Below are positions 44,804 to 54,966 of a DNA stretch of 64,000 bases, one piece after another; position 1 is the first letter of the stretch, and every line of letters begins with the position of its first letter. Under the pieces are notes generated by a model. It was not told the DNA's origin, did not search any database, and worked only from the letters and a program-made list of their open reading frames with translations. The stretch comes from Chrysoporthe austroafricana (taxonomy: Eukaryota > Ascomycota > Sordariomycetes > Diaporthales > Cryphonectriaceae): assembly GCA_001051155.2 (NCBI GenBank), contig JYIP02000002.1, forward strand, positions 4,409,583 to 4,473,582, given 5' to 3'. The position numbers and the translations under genes are program-made.

Positions 44804-47653
44804 CTACATCAGCGCCACGGCGTCGACGAGCACGGTCCTCTGCAGCTCCGCGTCGTAGATCGGGCGCTTGTGCCAGCACCGGACGAACCGCCGCGCGATG
44901 GCGCGCTGCTTGAACGTCAACACGAACCGGTTGAACCTCTCGTCCTGGTCCGCACCGCCGCCTTGCTCCCTCTCGAGGCCGTTCTCGTCCTGCCCGGAGC
45001 CCGCCAGGAACGTGCCGGCGGACGGGCCCCCGATCATCTCAGGCTCATCGTAGACCTCGCCGCGGAGCGGCGCGTCTACCGTCTCCGTCGTCACCTTGAT
45101 CTCCTGGCCTTCGGTCACGGCCCTCACCCTGACCGGCCGGATCCCTTCCCTGAGGTTCGTCAACGCCCACGGCGTGCCTCTCTCTCGCCCGTCGTCCCGC
45201 AGCGTCAGCCAGAGCTCGGCCGTCGTCAGTCCGCCCCCAGAGAGCGCACCGCCGCTGATGGCCATCAATACCTTGGCAGGCGTTTCGGCCTCTGGTCGTA
45301 GGGACTGGACCACGTCCGCGATGTTGGCCTTCGACGCGATCTGCCCGACCATCTGGGTGTTCCACATGCGGACGCTGATGCGCAGCGGGTTTGCGGGCGG
45401 GCAGAGTGTGAAGGACTGGGCGGCGGCCCTCTCGTCATCAGTCAGGAAGGGCTGGGGGTTCTCAGGCGCGGCAGCGAGCGGCCCGCGCGCTGTTGTCCGG
45501 CCGGAGTGTCCGGCGGAGTGCAGGAGGCGCGTGCTGAGGTCGTGTAGCCGCTTCACCTCTTCGGCGTAGGCGACTGCCGCGGGCCGCGAGTGGAACATGA
45601 GGAAGTACTGGCCCACGGGCTCGTATGTCAGAGGGTCGCGCGCCTGCACTACCTTCACGAGGCCGCCGGCCCAACCTTCGACGTATTTGCCTTCCGGAAT
45701 GACGCGGTAGAAGTCAGTGTCGACGAGTGAGTTGCTGACACCGGAGATGACGACCACGGTGGAGTGCGAGCCATATTCGCCTATCTCAGGCGCGATTATG
45801 TTTTCTCTATCCTCCTCAGGAATCCAATTACGCACTTCGTTTCGTAGAGAGATGAGAAGGGGATCCTCAGATGGGCTCCGGGAATTTGCAGGCCCTTCTC
45901 GTGGCTCGTCTTTCGTAGCTTCTTGACCAGGCGGTAGCTGATCAGGGAACAACTGTTTGTATATAGAACCAGAGCCATGCGGCGGCTTTGCGGAAATGTC
46001 GATGAAGTATTTGGCCCTCGGATCAACGTCACCGCCCACTTCCAGAGGGCGAGCTCTCGAGCTTGCAAGCACTTGATTCGAGCTCCGTCTCTTATACCCG
46101 GACTCTTCCGGAAACAACATGCCAAAGATGGAGCGTACCGTGTCCGATGGCCCTCCAGGTCTAACTTCCTTGTTGTGAGAGACTTGATCGATCTTGCTCG
46201 GGAGTATGAAGTTGCTTCCTGGCGTCTTCGGGCCCAAACCTAAGTCTTTTGCTCTTGTCATGGGCTGAGATCGATCTAAGTTCCCAAATCCGAGCGTAGC
46301 CATCACAGCCTCGTCGGCTTTTCCTGAAGGCAGATGCTCCACTGGCTCCGGCCGAGAATCCTTCTTCACTGATAAAGTCTTGTCGAAAGGCTGCCAAGTA
46401 GGCCGCACATTAAAATTGATGCCGTTCGGAGCCTTCTGGAATTCAAAAGACCTAGAAGGCCACGAAGACAGAGCCGTCCCTTCGAATGATTGGTTTTGCC
46501 CTGGACGGGGAATCCCAAAAGGTTTGTTTAGAACAGGCTCCCCGGCAGACCCAGCAGTGTCGGCCTTGAAATAGTCAGCTAGAGAGGTGCCACTCGCACC
46601 TCCTGTAGGGTTGAGGACTCTGGGTGTCGTGGAAGGCTTCGTGCGCGCGGTGTCGCCTACCAGGGCCTCTCTAGGTGCTTCATCCCAGGACTTGAGGCCC
46701 AGCCTTCGAGCAATTGCCCGTTTGACATCGGTTGGTTTTTTACGGGACAGCTCTATCCCGAGTTGATGTGCCACGGCTCGTAGCTGCGCGTCCGAGACGG
46801 GGAGAAGCTGCTTCTCCACGATCGGCATCCTCACACCCTCCTGAGGCGTGTAATGACCTGCTTCACCAGAGCCGCCACGAGTTTGGAACGCTTCGTGCCT
46901 AGCCGAACTCGGAGATGGGTGGTGGGAATGGGGCTGGTTTGAGATCTTCCCTGCCCGGCCCTCTGTCGCTGCATGATAGGCCCCTGAGACTTCTGGGGTG
47001 ACAAGCTTTTTCTCCGGGGCCACAATCTTGCGCCATGCCTGGCTTCTACCATTTCCTGTTTCGGTAGAAGGCTCTGTAACCTGATATGGTTTGCGCCCAG
47101 CCAGACCCAAATCGAGATGGCTGGAGAAAGATTTCATAAGGCGCCCTCTTGACTGGCCGTCTTTAGCGGCTTCCACACTGGACCTTGCAGATGCGAGTCC
47201 CTCCAGATGTCTGACCTGGCGGATGTTGCGTTGTTCATCGAGGGAGGCCGCGGATGGGCCCCTTCGTGTGGAATAAGGTGTCTTGACTCCATCCTCGATG
47301 ATTTCATCCTCTAGGAAGTAGTCCCTGGCCATAGGGGTGTATGTACGAAAAGTACGTTCAGCTGCCGCCGTCTGTATCTCTTCTTGTGCCTCCCCCAGCG
47401 ATCTTGTTTCTTCTTCGCCCCGCTTGCCCTCTCGCTCCCAAACCAGGACCTGCTCTTCCAACTCTTGAGCGAGGGCTGAATGGTCACCCCCGTAGCCGTC
47501 GGTGAGAGGGGCCGTCGAGGGGGAGGGGGAGGAGCTGCTGTAGCGAGCCGCGGCGGCGGCGGCGACGAGGGCGGTCGTCGCGGGTTTCGTTGCTGTGGTC
47601 CTCCATCGTGGCAATGGAGACTGCGACACCGGGAGTCGCCTACCACGCAGCAT
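44804..47653 (-). CDS. Ascomycete mitochondrial protein of unknown function with an RRM-like segment
   Basis: A single exon encodes 949 aa. The N-terminus is a mitochondrial presequence by composition (MLRGRRLPVSQSPLPRWRTTATKPATTALVAAAAAARYSS in character: Arg, Ala, Ser, no acids; first residues quoted only to RRLPVS for the start). Residues about 285-320 form a short helical block with basic residues (LRAVAHQLGIELSRKK). Residues about 630-710 resemble an RRM-like alpha/beta unit: STVVVISGVSNSLVDTDFYR, then EGWAGGLVKVVQARDP and YFLMFHSRPAAVAYAEEV. The final 200 residues are well-ordered in appearance and end AVALM. Long parts in between are disordered. No named family is recognised; an RNA-related role in mitochondria is inference from the RRM-like pattern. 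Divergent from the Afg2-like gene. Confidence 0.8.
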   Translation of the reverse strand: MLRGRRLPVSQSPLPRWRTTATKPATTALVAAAAAARYSSSSPSPSTAPLTDGYGGDHSALAQELEEQVLVWEREGKRGEEETRSLGEAQEEIQTAAAERTFRTYTPMARDYFLEDEIIEDGVKTPYSTRRGPSAASLDEQRNIRQVRHLEGLASARSSVEAAKDGQSRGRLMKSFSSHLDLGLAGRKPYQVTEPSTETGNGRSQAWRKIVAPEKKLVTPEVSGAYHAATEGRAGKISNQPHSHHPSPSSARHEAFQTRGGSGEAGHYTPQEGVRMPIVEKQLLPVSDAQLRAVAHQLGIELSRKKPTDVKRAIARRLGLKSWDEAPREALVGDTARTKPSTTPRVLNPTGGASGTSLADYFKADTAGSAGEPVLNKPFGIPRPGQNQSFEGTALSSWPSRSFEFQKAPNGINFNVRPTWQPFDKTLSVKKDSRPEPVEHLPSGKADEAVMATLGFGNLDRSQPMTRAKDLGLGPKTPGSNFILPSKIDQVSHNKEVRPGGPSDTVRSIFGMLFPEESGYKRRSSNQVLASSRARPLEVGGDVDPRAKYFIDISAKPPHGSGSIYKQLFPDQLPPGQEATKDEPREGPANSRSPSEDPLLISLRNEVRNWIPEEDRENIIAPEIGEYGSHSTVVVISGVSNSLVDTDFYRVIPEGKYVEGWAGGLVKVVQARDPLTYEPVGQYFLMFHSRPAAVAYAEEVKRLHDLSTRLLHSAGHSGRTTARGPLAAAPENPQPFLTDDERAAAQSFTLCPPANPLRISVRMWNTQMVGQIASKANIADVVQSLRPEAETPAKVLMAISGGALSGGGLTTAELWLTLRDDGRERGTPWALTNLREGIRPVRVRAVTEGQEIKVTTETVDAPLRGEVYDEPEMIGGPSAGTFLAGSGQDENGLEREQGGGADQDERFNRFVLTFKQRAIARRFVRCWHKRPIYDAELQRTVLVDAVALM

Positions 47654-48251
47654 CAATGCAACGCCCTGCTATGATTGACTCATCCGTGGTTCGCCGAGGG
47701 GCCTTGAGGGGGCATCTGAGGTTTGCTGGTTCGACGCCGTTGTTGCTGCTTGTCGCGAGCTCAGGAACTTTGCGGCTGCTGGGACGAGATGCGGTTGCGG
47801 CATGGAAAAGTTGGAGACGGCGCGGCAGGGATGTCGTTTGATAGAAGAAGCTCTTATCGCGGGGGTCTCCTGCTACACAAAGCTCGACGAGACCAACATA
47901 ATCTCCCCTTAAACATTTCGAGGCTCACTAATTGTTTAGAAATTGCTTCTGAACATGTCACGAGCCTCTCAGGGCTCCGAACTCAAGCCCAGATCCATTT
48001 CGATGCGCTGATTATACTGTCTCCCCCGTCCCCTCAATTTTGGCGATCGGTCTGTAAAGCGCACCGGGGTACGTACCGGCGTGTAAGTGGTCCCCACTTG
48101 CCAAACTAGATATTTTTCTCTGCAATGACAAAGATGCACACTCTCATCGCATTCTCAACTAACAGCCTCTTGTCCTTCTTCAAAATAGATACCCTCTCTT
48201 CCACACACTTCTTATCTGAAACCCTCCCTCACATGGATTGCGCTTCATAAC
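47654..48251. promoter_or_regulatory. Bidirectional region between the 949-aa gene and the Afg2-like gene
   Basis: 598 bp separate the two divergent starts. No motif assigned. Confidence 0.4.
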
Positions 48252-50568
48252 ATGAAATTCATCGAGGTCAAGGTCAGGCCAATTCCCACGAACTCTTCTG
48301 ACAAGGGTGCCGAGAAGTCGCTTAAGGGCGCCTCACGGATCTATGTCAACAAAGAGGTCCTGTATGAACTAGTAGGGACGGCTCTTGAGAATGGAAAGCC
48401 CTGCGCCATCGAGAAGACTCTGGCAGATGGCCAGGTGACCAGGCGGGAGGCATCACTATGGGTTGCGGCCGATCCTAAGCTGAGTCGCGCCGTGGCGCAG
48501 ATGAGCAAGGCGTACCAAGATGCCTGTGACTTCAAGCTGGGTGATCAGGTCAAGATCATCTACGCCGACGGCAAGACAATACCAGAGGCTGAGGAGGTCG
48601 TCATAGAGGATGTCACGACGGACCAGCCGAGCATCAAGAAGGACGACCTGTCGTTCTGGGAGAGGTCTATCAAGGGTCACTTGATGGGGCTGGACGATGT
48701 CTTTGCTGGGTTGACGCTGAAGAGGATATTCGAAGATCAGACCTACCGAAACTTCAGAATCACCAGCGTCAATGGGTCAAGAACCGTCAACGCGCGCTTC
48801 AACACAGACTCGACAAAAGTCCTCGTCCGGACTGCCAGCGAGACTGAAAATGCCGAGGAGACCGCCCGACCCGTACGGTTGAGAATCGACAACATACTAG
48901 GTCTTGAACACCAGGTTCAAGAACTCAACAAACTATTTCGGATATGGACTGGACCACTGCGATCTCCAGCGACTCCAAAGTCCTGTGGGCTTGTTATCCA
49001 CGGTGGACACGGGACTGGCAAGACTCTGCTCCTTAAACGCATCTCCCAAAGCGGCTGGGGCACAGTGCATCGGATCCAGCCCAGTGATAAGCTCTCATCC
49101 ATCACCGAGACGTTTCAGCGGGCAAGGGACTGCCAGCATAGCATAATAGTCATGGACAGGTTTGAGCAGCTTATCGACAAAGACCGCAGCAACCGGAACG
49201 CAGTGATACAGGCTATCGGCGAGTTCCTGGATAAGCTGGTCGAGGACGCCACGGCGAACAACGAACGGCCCAAGGTCATAGTCCTCGCGGCATGCCTAGA
49301 CTACTTGACTGATATGCCGCAAGACCTGACGGACATCGGGCGTTTTGAGAGGCATATCAACCTGCCTCTTCCAGACACGAACCGCAGGAGGGCCATCCTG
49401 TCGAGCTTTGATATGCCTCTACCGCCGAGCTTAAGAGAAGACATCCTGGGGCGCTTGAGCGAGCGGACCCATGCATACAACGGCAAGGACCTGGCGAAGC
49501 TAGTTGGAGAGGCTTCTGAGATGTGGGAAGTCAGGCTAGGGGAGCTTGAGGATGCTGGGAGCATCATTGCGTCTGAAGACGAGTTCATTTCCGAAATAAT
49601 CTTTCTGCAAGCTATGCAAACGATCCGACCGTCCGCAATGCACGACATCAATTTAAAACCACCACCCGTTCACTGGGATGATATTGGTGGACAAGACGAA
49701 GTCAAGAAGTCCCTACAGGAAGCCATCTCCCTCGCTACAGTGAGTTTCCCTTCACTATCTTACTGCCATCCATCATACCTGCTGACGCTTTGTTTCGAAG
49801 GTCCCCAAGGACAAATTGCTCCGCTACACCCCAAACCCACCTAAAGGCTTCCTCCTGTACGGACCTCCCGGCTGTTCAAAAACCATGGCAGCCCAGGCCC
49901 TAGCCACCGAGGCAGACCTCAACTTCTTCGCTGTCAAGGGTGCTGAACTGCTGAATATGTACGTCGGCGAGTCCGAGCGGCAGATCCGGCAGCTCTTCCA
50001 GCGCGCCCGCGAGGCTGCGCCGAGCATCATCTTCTTCGACGAGATCGATTCCATCGGCGGCCAACGGTCCGGGTTTGGCTCCTCGGGCACAAGCTCCTCG
50101 GGTGGCGGAAGCGGGCTGAATGTGCTTACTACGCTGCTGAACGAGATGCAGGGCTTCGAGCAGACACAGGGTGTACTGGTGCTTGCTGCCACGAACCGTC
50201 CGCAGGCCCTCGACCCTGCGCTGCTGAGGCCGGGGCGGTTTGATAAGTTGATCTACGTGAAGCCGCCGGACGAGACTGCGAGGGTGGCTATCTTCCGCAA
50301 GTTTGTGGCTACCCGCAACGCTGCGCCGGATGTGGACGTTGAGGAGTTGGCGAAGGAGACGGAGGGATTCTCAGGAGCGGAGATCGCGAGGATATGTAGT
50401 GATGCGGGCTTGAATGCATGGTGGAGGGATTCGAAGAATGAGGAGGGACAGGGCATCACGATGGAGGACTTGAGGAGGGAGATCAGGACCGCACCGAGGA
50501 TGATCACAAGGGAGATGCTGGATGCATATGAGGATTGGGCGAAGAAGTTTCTCAAGGGGGCCGCTTAG
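48252..50568 (+). CDS. Two-domain AAA ATPase, Afg2/Drg1-like, with degenerate first domain
   Basis: Two exons, join(48252..49739, 49801..50568), encode 751 aa. The 61-nt intron (GTGAGT, CTGAC branch, AAG acceptor) joins AISLAT to VPKDKLLRY. An N-domain (about 1-210) is followed by D1 with Walker A GGHGTGKT (about 250) and D2 with Walker A GPPGCSKT (about 517) and Walker B IIFFDEID (about 575), then GQR, AATNRP and RPGRFDK. The Cys-Ser in the D2 P-loop is characteristic of Afg2/Drg1/SPATA5, which releases Rlp24 from pre-60S ribosomes. D1 is unusual: Walker B reads IIVMDRFEQL with Arg instead of the catalytic Glu, and the sensor-1 Asn position is changed (AACLD). Thus D1 probably binds but does not hydrolyse ATP. 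It could be an Afg2 paralogue rather than Afg2 itself, so no symbol is given. Confidence 0.88.
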
Positions 50569-50840
50569 AAGGAAGATCTTAGTGAATATAGAGTCTAGCA
50601 TGTTGGCCTCAATCCGACCTGATGATGCCTCCCGCATCAGTGAACGCGCTTTGAGTAATTCTCATAAAATTTGCAGACTTCTTGCGTGCACTTCCATCCT
50701 GCTTGCGGCTTCCTACACCTCTATCATCTCTATCCATCTATCGTTAGATACCCAGGCCTTCTTTATGCGGCACTTCGCAAACCGGCACCATGGCAGCGTT
50801 CAGAGTCTTCTCCCCACACGCAAACAGGACGTCACTTGTC

Positions 50841-51292
50841 TCAGGATGGATCCTTCAGGTTGTCCGTTGCTGTAGAAGGATCAGCGACATGGTGACCTTC
50901 ATACAAAAGGTTTACTGATCATACCTTCTAGATGGAACAAGACATTCGACTGGTAGTTCTTGAACATCTGGGCGACGAGCTCAATGTTCATGTTCTGGAT
51001 GTTGATTTCCTAAGGATGGACAGTGAGAATCTCCAATGCGACGCCTAATTTTGTCAGTGAGGCTCCTCACCTGTAGAGTCTTGTTCATCACCACGACAGC
51101 CTCATTCAGTTTCTCCTGTAGAGCCCATCAGTCACTGGAAGGTCTTTCAAATCAGGCTTCGAGGACACTAACAACATTGGTGATGATGCGAGACAGCAGG
51201 AGGTTCTGCTGGTGCTCGTGAGGACTCTCCTAAATTGAAAATCAGATGTTTGCTCTATTCATTTGATGATCCCATCGAAGAAGACGTACCAT
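50841..51292 (-). CDS. dad4: DASH complex subunit Dad4
   Basis: Five tiny coding exons, complement(join(50841..50869, 50925..51009, 51071..51115, 51173..51229, 51290..51292)), give 72 aa, the same length as yeast Dad4. The first exon contains only the ATG, followed directly by GTACGT. The introns are 60, 57, 61 and 55 nt, all GT-AG. The joined protein begins [17 protein letters not shown], continues [18 protein letters not shown] and [18 protein letters not shown], and ends [12 protein letters not shown]; this agrees with fungal Dad4 over its whole length. Dad4 is part of the ten-protein DASH/Dam1 ring that couples kinetochores to microtubules. No single exon is longer than 85 nt, so the gene is invisible to open-reading-frame scans. 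Divergent from ies6, with 307 bp between starts. Confidence 0.95.
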
Positions 51293-51599
51293 GCTGTGAT
51301 TATCTCGTGGAAAGCAGCCTACTCTGCCCAGAGTTCGCTCAATGTCGGCGTTGATGAGGGTTGTCAGGGTTGCCGAAGGCCAGTCGCGTTGTGACCGCGT
51401 TGAGGAGGGGACCGTGCGGCACTGTAAGAAGAACTGTGTATCCTTAGTACTGTACAGTAGAGACACAGCTTGACAATCAGCCAAAGAAGCAAACAGCACC
51501 TTCACACCGGCACTCGCAACCTTGCCTTTTCACTCTCCACCACGTATACGCCTGTTCTAGCCCTCTCAACCTCACTCCCCGGATTCATCATCGCCCAAG
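51293..51599. promoter_or_regulatory. Bidirectional region between dad4 and ies6
   Basis: 307 bp between the start codons of two divergent nuclear-protein genes. No motif assigned. Confidence 0.4.
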
Positions 51600-52289
51600 A
51601 TGTCCACTACCGACCAGCCTGCCAAAGACCCGAAAGAGGCCAAGGACGAGGCCCAGGCCGCCCACTACGCCCTACTCGAGGAGCTCGACATCCATTCCAT
51701 CCACAAGAGCTTCCGCTCCCCGACCTGGAAGCCCAACCAGAGGCGCAACAAGAACATCAAGACGATCCTGGGCGACGCCTCGCGCAAGGAGGCCTCGGCC
51801 TCGTCCATCGCCGCGACGCCGATGGAGAACGCGTCCGGCGCGGCCTCGCCCCAGCAGGCCGCCGACCACGACGACGGCCTCTCCACCAGCGGGACGACTA
51901 CGCCCGCGAACGGCACCACCTCCGCCGCCGCGTCCCCGTCCGTCGCCGGCGCCGCCCAGCAGCCGAACCTCGCGCAGGCCTCCCGCAGCCTGTCGAAGCT
52001 CGTCCTTGAGAAGTCCCTGCGGCCCGCCGGCGCGGGCCAGACGCTCGGGGGCCTCGCGGCGGGCGGCGCCGGCGCCCCCTCCGCGACGTACACGAACATC
52101 GAGAGCGCGCCGAGCCTCGCGCCGCAGCGGCGGTACTGCGACGTCACGGGTCTCAAGGGGAACTACTCGGACCCCAAGACGAGGCTGCGGTACCACAACG
52201 CCGAGGTGTTTGGGCTGATCCGGGGCCTGCCGCAGGGGTATGCGGAGCGGTACCTCGAGGCGAGGGGGGCGCATACGGTCCTGAAGTGA
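51600..52289 (+). CDS. ies6: INO80 complex subunit Ies6 (YL1 C-terminal domain)
   Basis: A single exon encodes 229 aa. The N-terminal block SIHKSFRSPTWKPNQRRNKNI (about 33-53) is the conserved Ies6 helix region; a Ser/Ala/Thr-rich linker follows; the YL1-C domain occupies about residues 170-229 with RRYCDVTGLKGNYSDPKTRL, YHNAEVFGLIR and the end LEARGAHTVLK. In yeast and human (INO80C) Ies6 binds Arp5 to form a submodule needed for nucleosome remodelling. arp5 lies 16 kb to the left in this window. The codons are very GC-rich in the linker. The start is the first ATG and gives the usual family N-terminus. Confidence 0.95.
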   Translation: MSTTDQPAKDPKEAKDEAQAAHYALLEELDIHSIHKSFRSPTWKPNQRRNKNIKTILGDASRKEASASSIAATPMENASGAASPQQAADHDDGLSTSGTTTPANGTTSAAASPSVAGAAQQPNLAQASRSLSKLVLEKSLRPAGAGQTLGGLAAGGAGAPSATYTNIESAPSLAPQRRYCDVTGLKGNYSDPKTRLRYHNAEVFGLIRGLPQGYAERYLEARGAHTVLK

Positions 52290-53054
52290 GGGAGGCCGCC
52301 GGCGGTCGCGGTCTGGCGTCGACGGGGCACTCTGGGTGGATACGGGTTGAAATTCGTAGACTTGGCTGCAGTGCTAGCTACAGAGGGTTCGCATGGCGTT
52401 TGGGGTTTTCTACTGGAGCACTGATATACAGGCATGGGGTGCTGGGGGCTGGTTCACGGAGGCATCTCAAGACGCTGGCGCGTTATGGCGAGCGACGGCG
52501 CGCATGGATTCGGCCAGGCGGAGCTATGGAGCTATGGAGGGAGATATGTGCGACCAACAAAGTCAAGCCCCGACTACGCACCCGAAGTCTCTCGACCACG
52601 GGATGACAGTTGACGCTCCGGCTTAATCGTGATCAGGTGTTGCTCTCTGCCAAGGAAAGAAGGCCGACAGATCACTGAGAACGTATGGAGGAGACAGAAA
52701 CTCAGTTGCCTGGCATGAATGCAAGGCCGTCGGGGCATGAGGGTAGTTGGCGAGAACGAGAAGGACAATACAGAAGAACCGCACTTCTCTCTCGAATTGA
52801 AAGCAGCGCAGCGCACCTACCTGGACAGCTCTCGAGGCTGGGGCTATAGTATCGGATGATCAAATCTGATCACCATGGCCACTTGCGCTGCTCGCCACAT
52901 CGACACGAATTTCGAGTGTGATGCAGTGTGTGGTGAAAGCTGGCGAAGAGTATGCAAGAACAGAGATTTTGATAGATGGAATTGTAGATGGTCCGTGCAG
53001 AAATACTTGCCCTTACGTAAGGGCGCCCCCTTGCAACCACCACGAACATTTCAT
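52290..53054. other. Convergent intergenic between ies6 and the epimerase gene
   Basis: About 765 bases of 3' flanks. Nothing else seen. Confidence 0.5.
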
Positions 53055-54149
53055 TTACACAACAACGCCGTTGGCCTTGTCCTTCTCAAGCAGCTCCAAG
53101 TACTGCGGTACTATGGAGGCAACCATATCATCCAGGCCCCGAAGCTTGAATCCAAACATCTTGTGAAACCTGTCCATGGCCCAGTTGACGTTGTCCTTCG
53201 AAGGCCAGTTGCCTTCGCCCGCCAGCAGCCCCTTCTTCACCTCATCGGGCCAATCTCTCAAAACAATGGGATAGGCATCATTCCACGCAAACTTGACTGC
53301 CATCACGTAGCTCAAGACGCCCTTGCTGGGCCCGGAATCGGGCGTCTTCACGACGCCTCGGTCTAGGCACATGTTGACGGCTTTGGCAACGTCGTCGACA
53401 CAGACACCCACCGACACCGTCTTTGCGGGTTGCGGTCCTTTGGCTCGAGTCACGCCGTCCGCGGCGATTACTTGCAGAAGCATCTGGTTCGAACAGGCCA
53501 TCAGGTCCGCTACGCTCGTGGCGAGCAGGTGCGGGCCGAAGCAGTAGCCCGGTGCGATGTTGATCAGATCGAAGTTGATGCCTTCCTTCACAGCCTTCTC
53601 CATCCACTCCACCGACCTCCTGTGAGCCGCAGTCTTGGCCGCACAATAGGCGAGCAGAGGGTTGAAGTAGGGCGGGCCAAAGTCCTGGTTGGGTTCCTCA
53701 CCCACGAAAATCTCCTCGGGTGGCTCGTAGTCGCCTCCGAGGATGTCAGGGCGGATGTATGCCCCGACGGAGGACATGAGGACGACCCGCTTGACGGTGC
53801 CAGCGCGGCGTGCGCTTTCCAGGGCGCCCAGGGTGCAGTTGACTGTGGGCTGGATGAAGTCGTCATCCTGGTTGCCAAAGGGCAGTGGTGATCCACAATT
53901 GATGAGGAAGTCGGTGCCTGCTGCCGCTTCGTCCAGGGAGCCTGGGGCAGCCAGGTCGGGAACGATGAAGTATTTGCACGCAGAGGCCTTGTTCAGGCTG
54001 GCGATGGCGGGCGCCTCTTGGAGTCGCTTGGCTTTAGCCTCGCTCCTCACCACAATGTGCGCTGTGTACCCAGACTTGAGAATGTATGTGAGGACTGTAG
54101 AGCCTATGAAGCCCGTGGCTCCTGTGATCGTGACCTTTCCCTGCGCCAT
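53055..54149 (-). CDS. NAD(P)-dependent epimerase/reductase (extended SDR, dihydroflavonol-reductase-like)
   Basis: A single exon encodes 364 aa. The Rossmann dinucleotide motif is TITGATGFIGSTVL (GxxGxxG at residues 10-16), with Arg35 (HIVVRSEAKAKR) suggesting NADP(H) preference. The active-site Tyr and Lys are in YCAAK (Tyr168, Lys172) and the catalytic Ser in VVLMSSVGAY (Ser126/127). This arrangement is that of the dihydroflavonol-4-reductase/Gre2-type carbonyl reductases of the extended SDR class. Substrate cannot be told. No biosynthetic cluster surrounds it; neighbours are ies6 and got1. The start gives the strand directly before the Gly-rich motif, as usual in the family. Confidence 0.88.
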   Translation of the reverse strand: MAQGKVTITGATGFIGSTVLTYILKSGYTAHIVVRSEAKAKRLQEAPAIASLNKASACKYFIVPDLAAPGSLDEAAAGTDFLINCGSPLPFGNQDDDFIQPTVNCTLGALESARRAGTVKRVVLMSSVGAYIRPDILGGDYEPPEEIFVGEEPNQDFGPPYFNPLLAYCAAKTAAHRRSVEWMEKAVKEGINFDLINIAPGYCFGPHLLATSVADLMACSNQMLLQVIAADGVTRAKGPQPAKTVSVGVCVDDVAKAVNMCLDRGVVKTPDSGPSKGVLSYVMAVKFAWNDAYPIVLRDWPDEVKKGLLAGEGNWPSKDNVNWAMDRFHKMFGFKLRGLDDMVASIVPQYLELLEKDKANGVVV

Positions 54150-54966
54150 GTCGGAGATATTGCAGAGGACAATACGGTGTCGAAAGAAGAATCAGCATAG
54201 GGTTGGGAGCACAGAGGACTTTCGTGGAGAGGTCCTGCTGACCCCTTAGCTTTGAAGGACTCCATCTCGACAAGAGGCCACGTGAATGCTCAAGGTCTTA
54301 TGCTCGGCATACAGAAAATACGACCCTAGAGGCCGACTAAACTTATCGTCCCATCACACAGGTTGGTATCTGATACTAGACCATGACCGCTTATTGGCGG
54401 TGTGGACGATCCTCAACTGATATACCGAATCATAACACTTGCACAGTCTGCAGCTTACTATCATCCAGTCCAGCTATAGGCGCGGAACTACAATGTGGAT
54501 CTGAGTGTGGAAAGTGGTGTGAGGTGACGACGAGAAGTGAGCGTGTTGGGAACCGTAAAGATCATCAGTGTGATTTTTACCCAGTACGGACGTACTATAC
54601 AGCACGACCCATCAACGTCGCCGGGCAGGCCTGCACGTGGGCAGGCAAGGATCGCGCCGAGGAGTGCCCCAGTGGTGCCCACGGTGCCCCAAACCCAGCG
54701 TGACTTTGTTGGCGCAACCCCTGAAGAGCAGCGTCGAGGCTTTGGGGCCGCAGCGCAGCTTGTGGCACCAGGACCCCTGTTTCACTTGCAGCCCAGGTGC
54801 ACGTTACGTACTGTAGAGCAAAGAAACCACCTTTCAACATTTTCGAGTTCCAATTCCAGCCTGCACTAGCAGATAACGGCGCCCGCCTGCCAGCCAGCCA
54901 GTCAGGCTTTTGTCGACAATCGGATCGCGCGCAACGGACCTCTGTTGGCCCCGTGCCTCAGTCAAG
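54150..54966. promoter_or_regulatory. Bidirectional region between the reductase gene and got1
   Basis: 817 bp between two divergent starts. No motif assigned. Confidence 0.4.
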
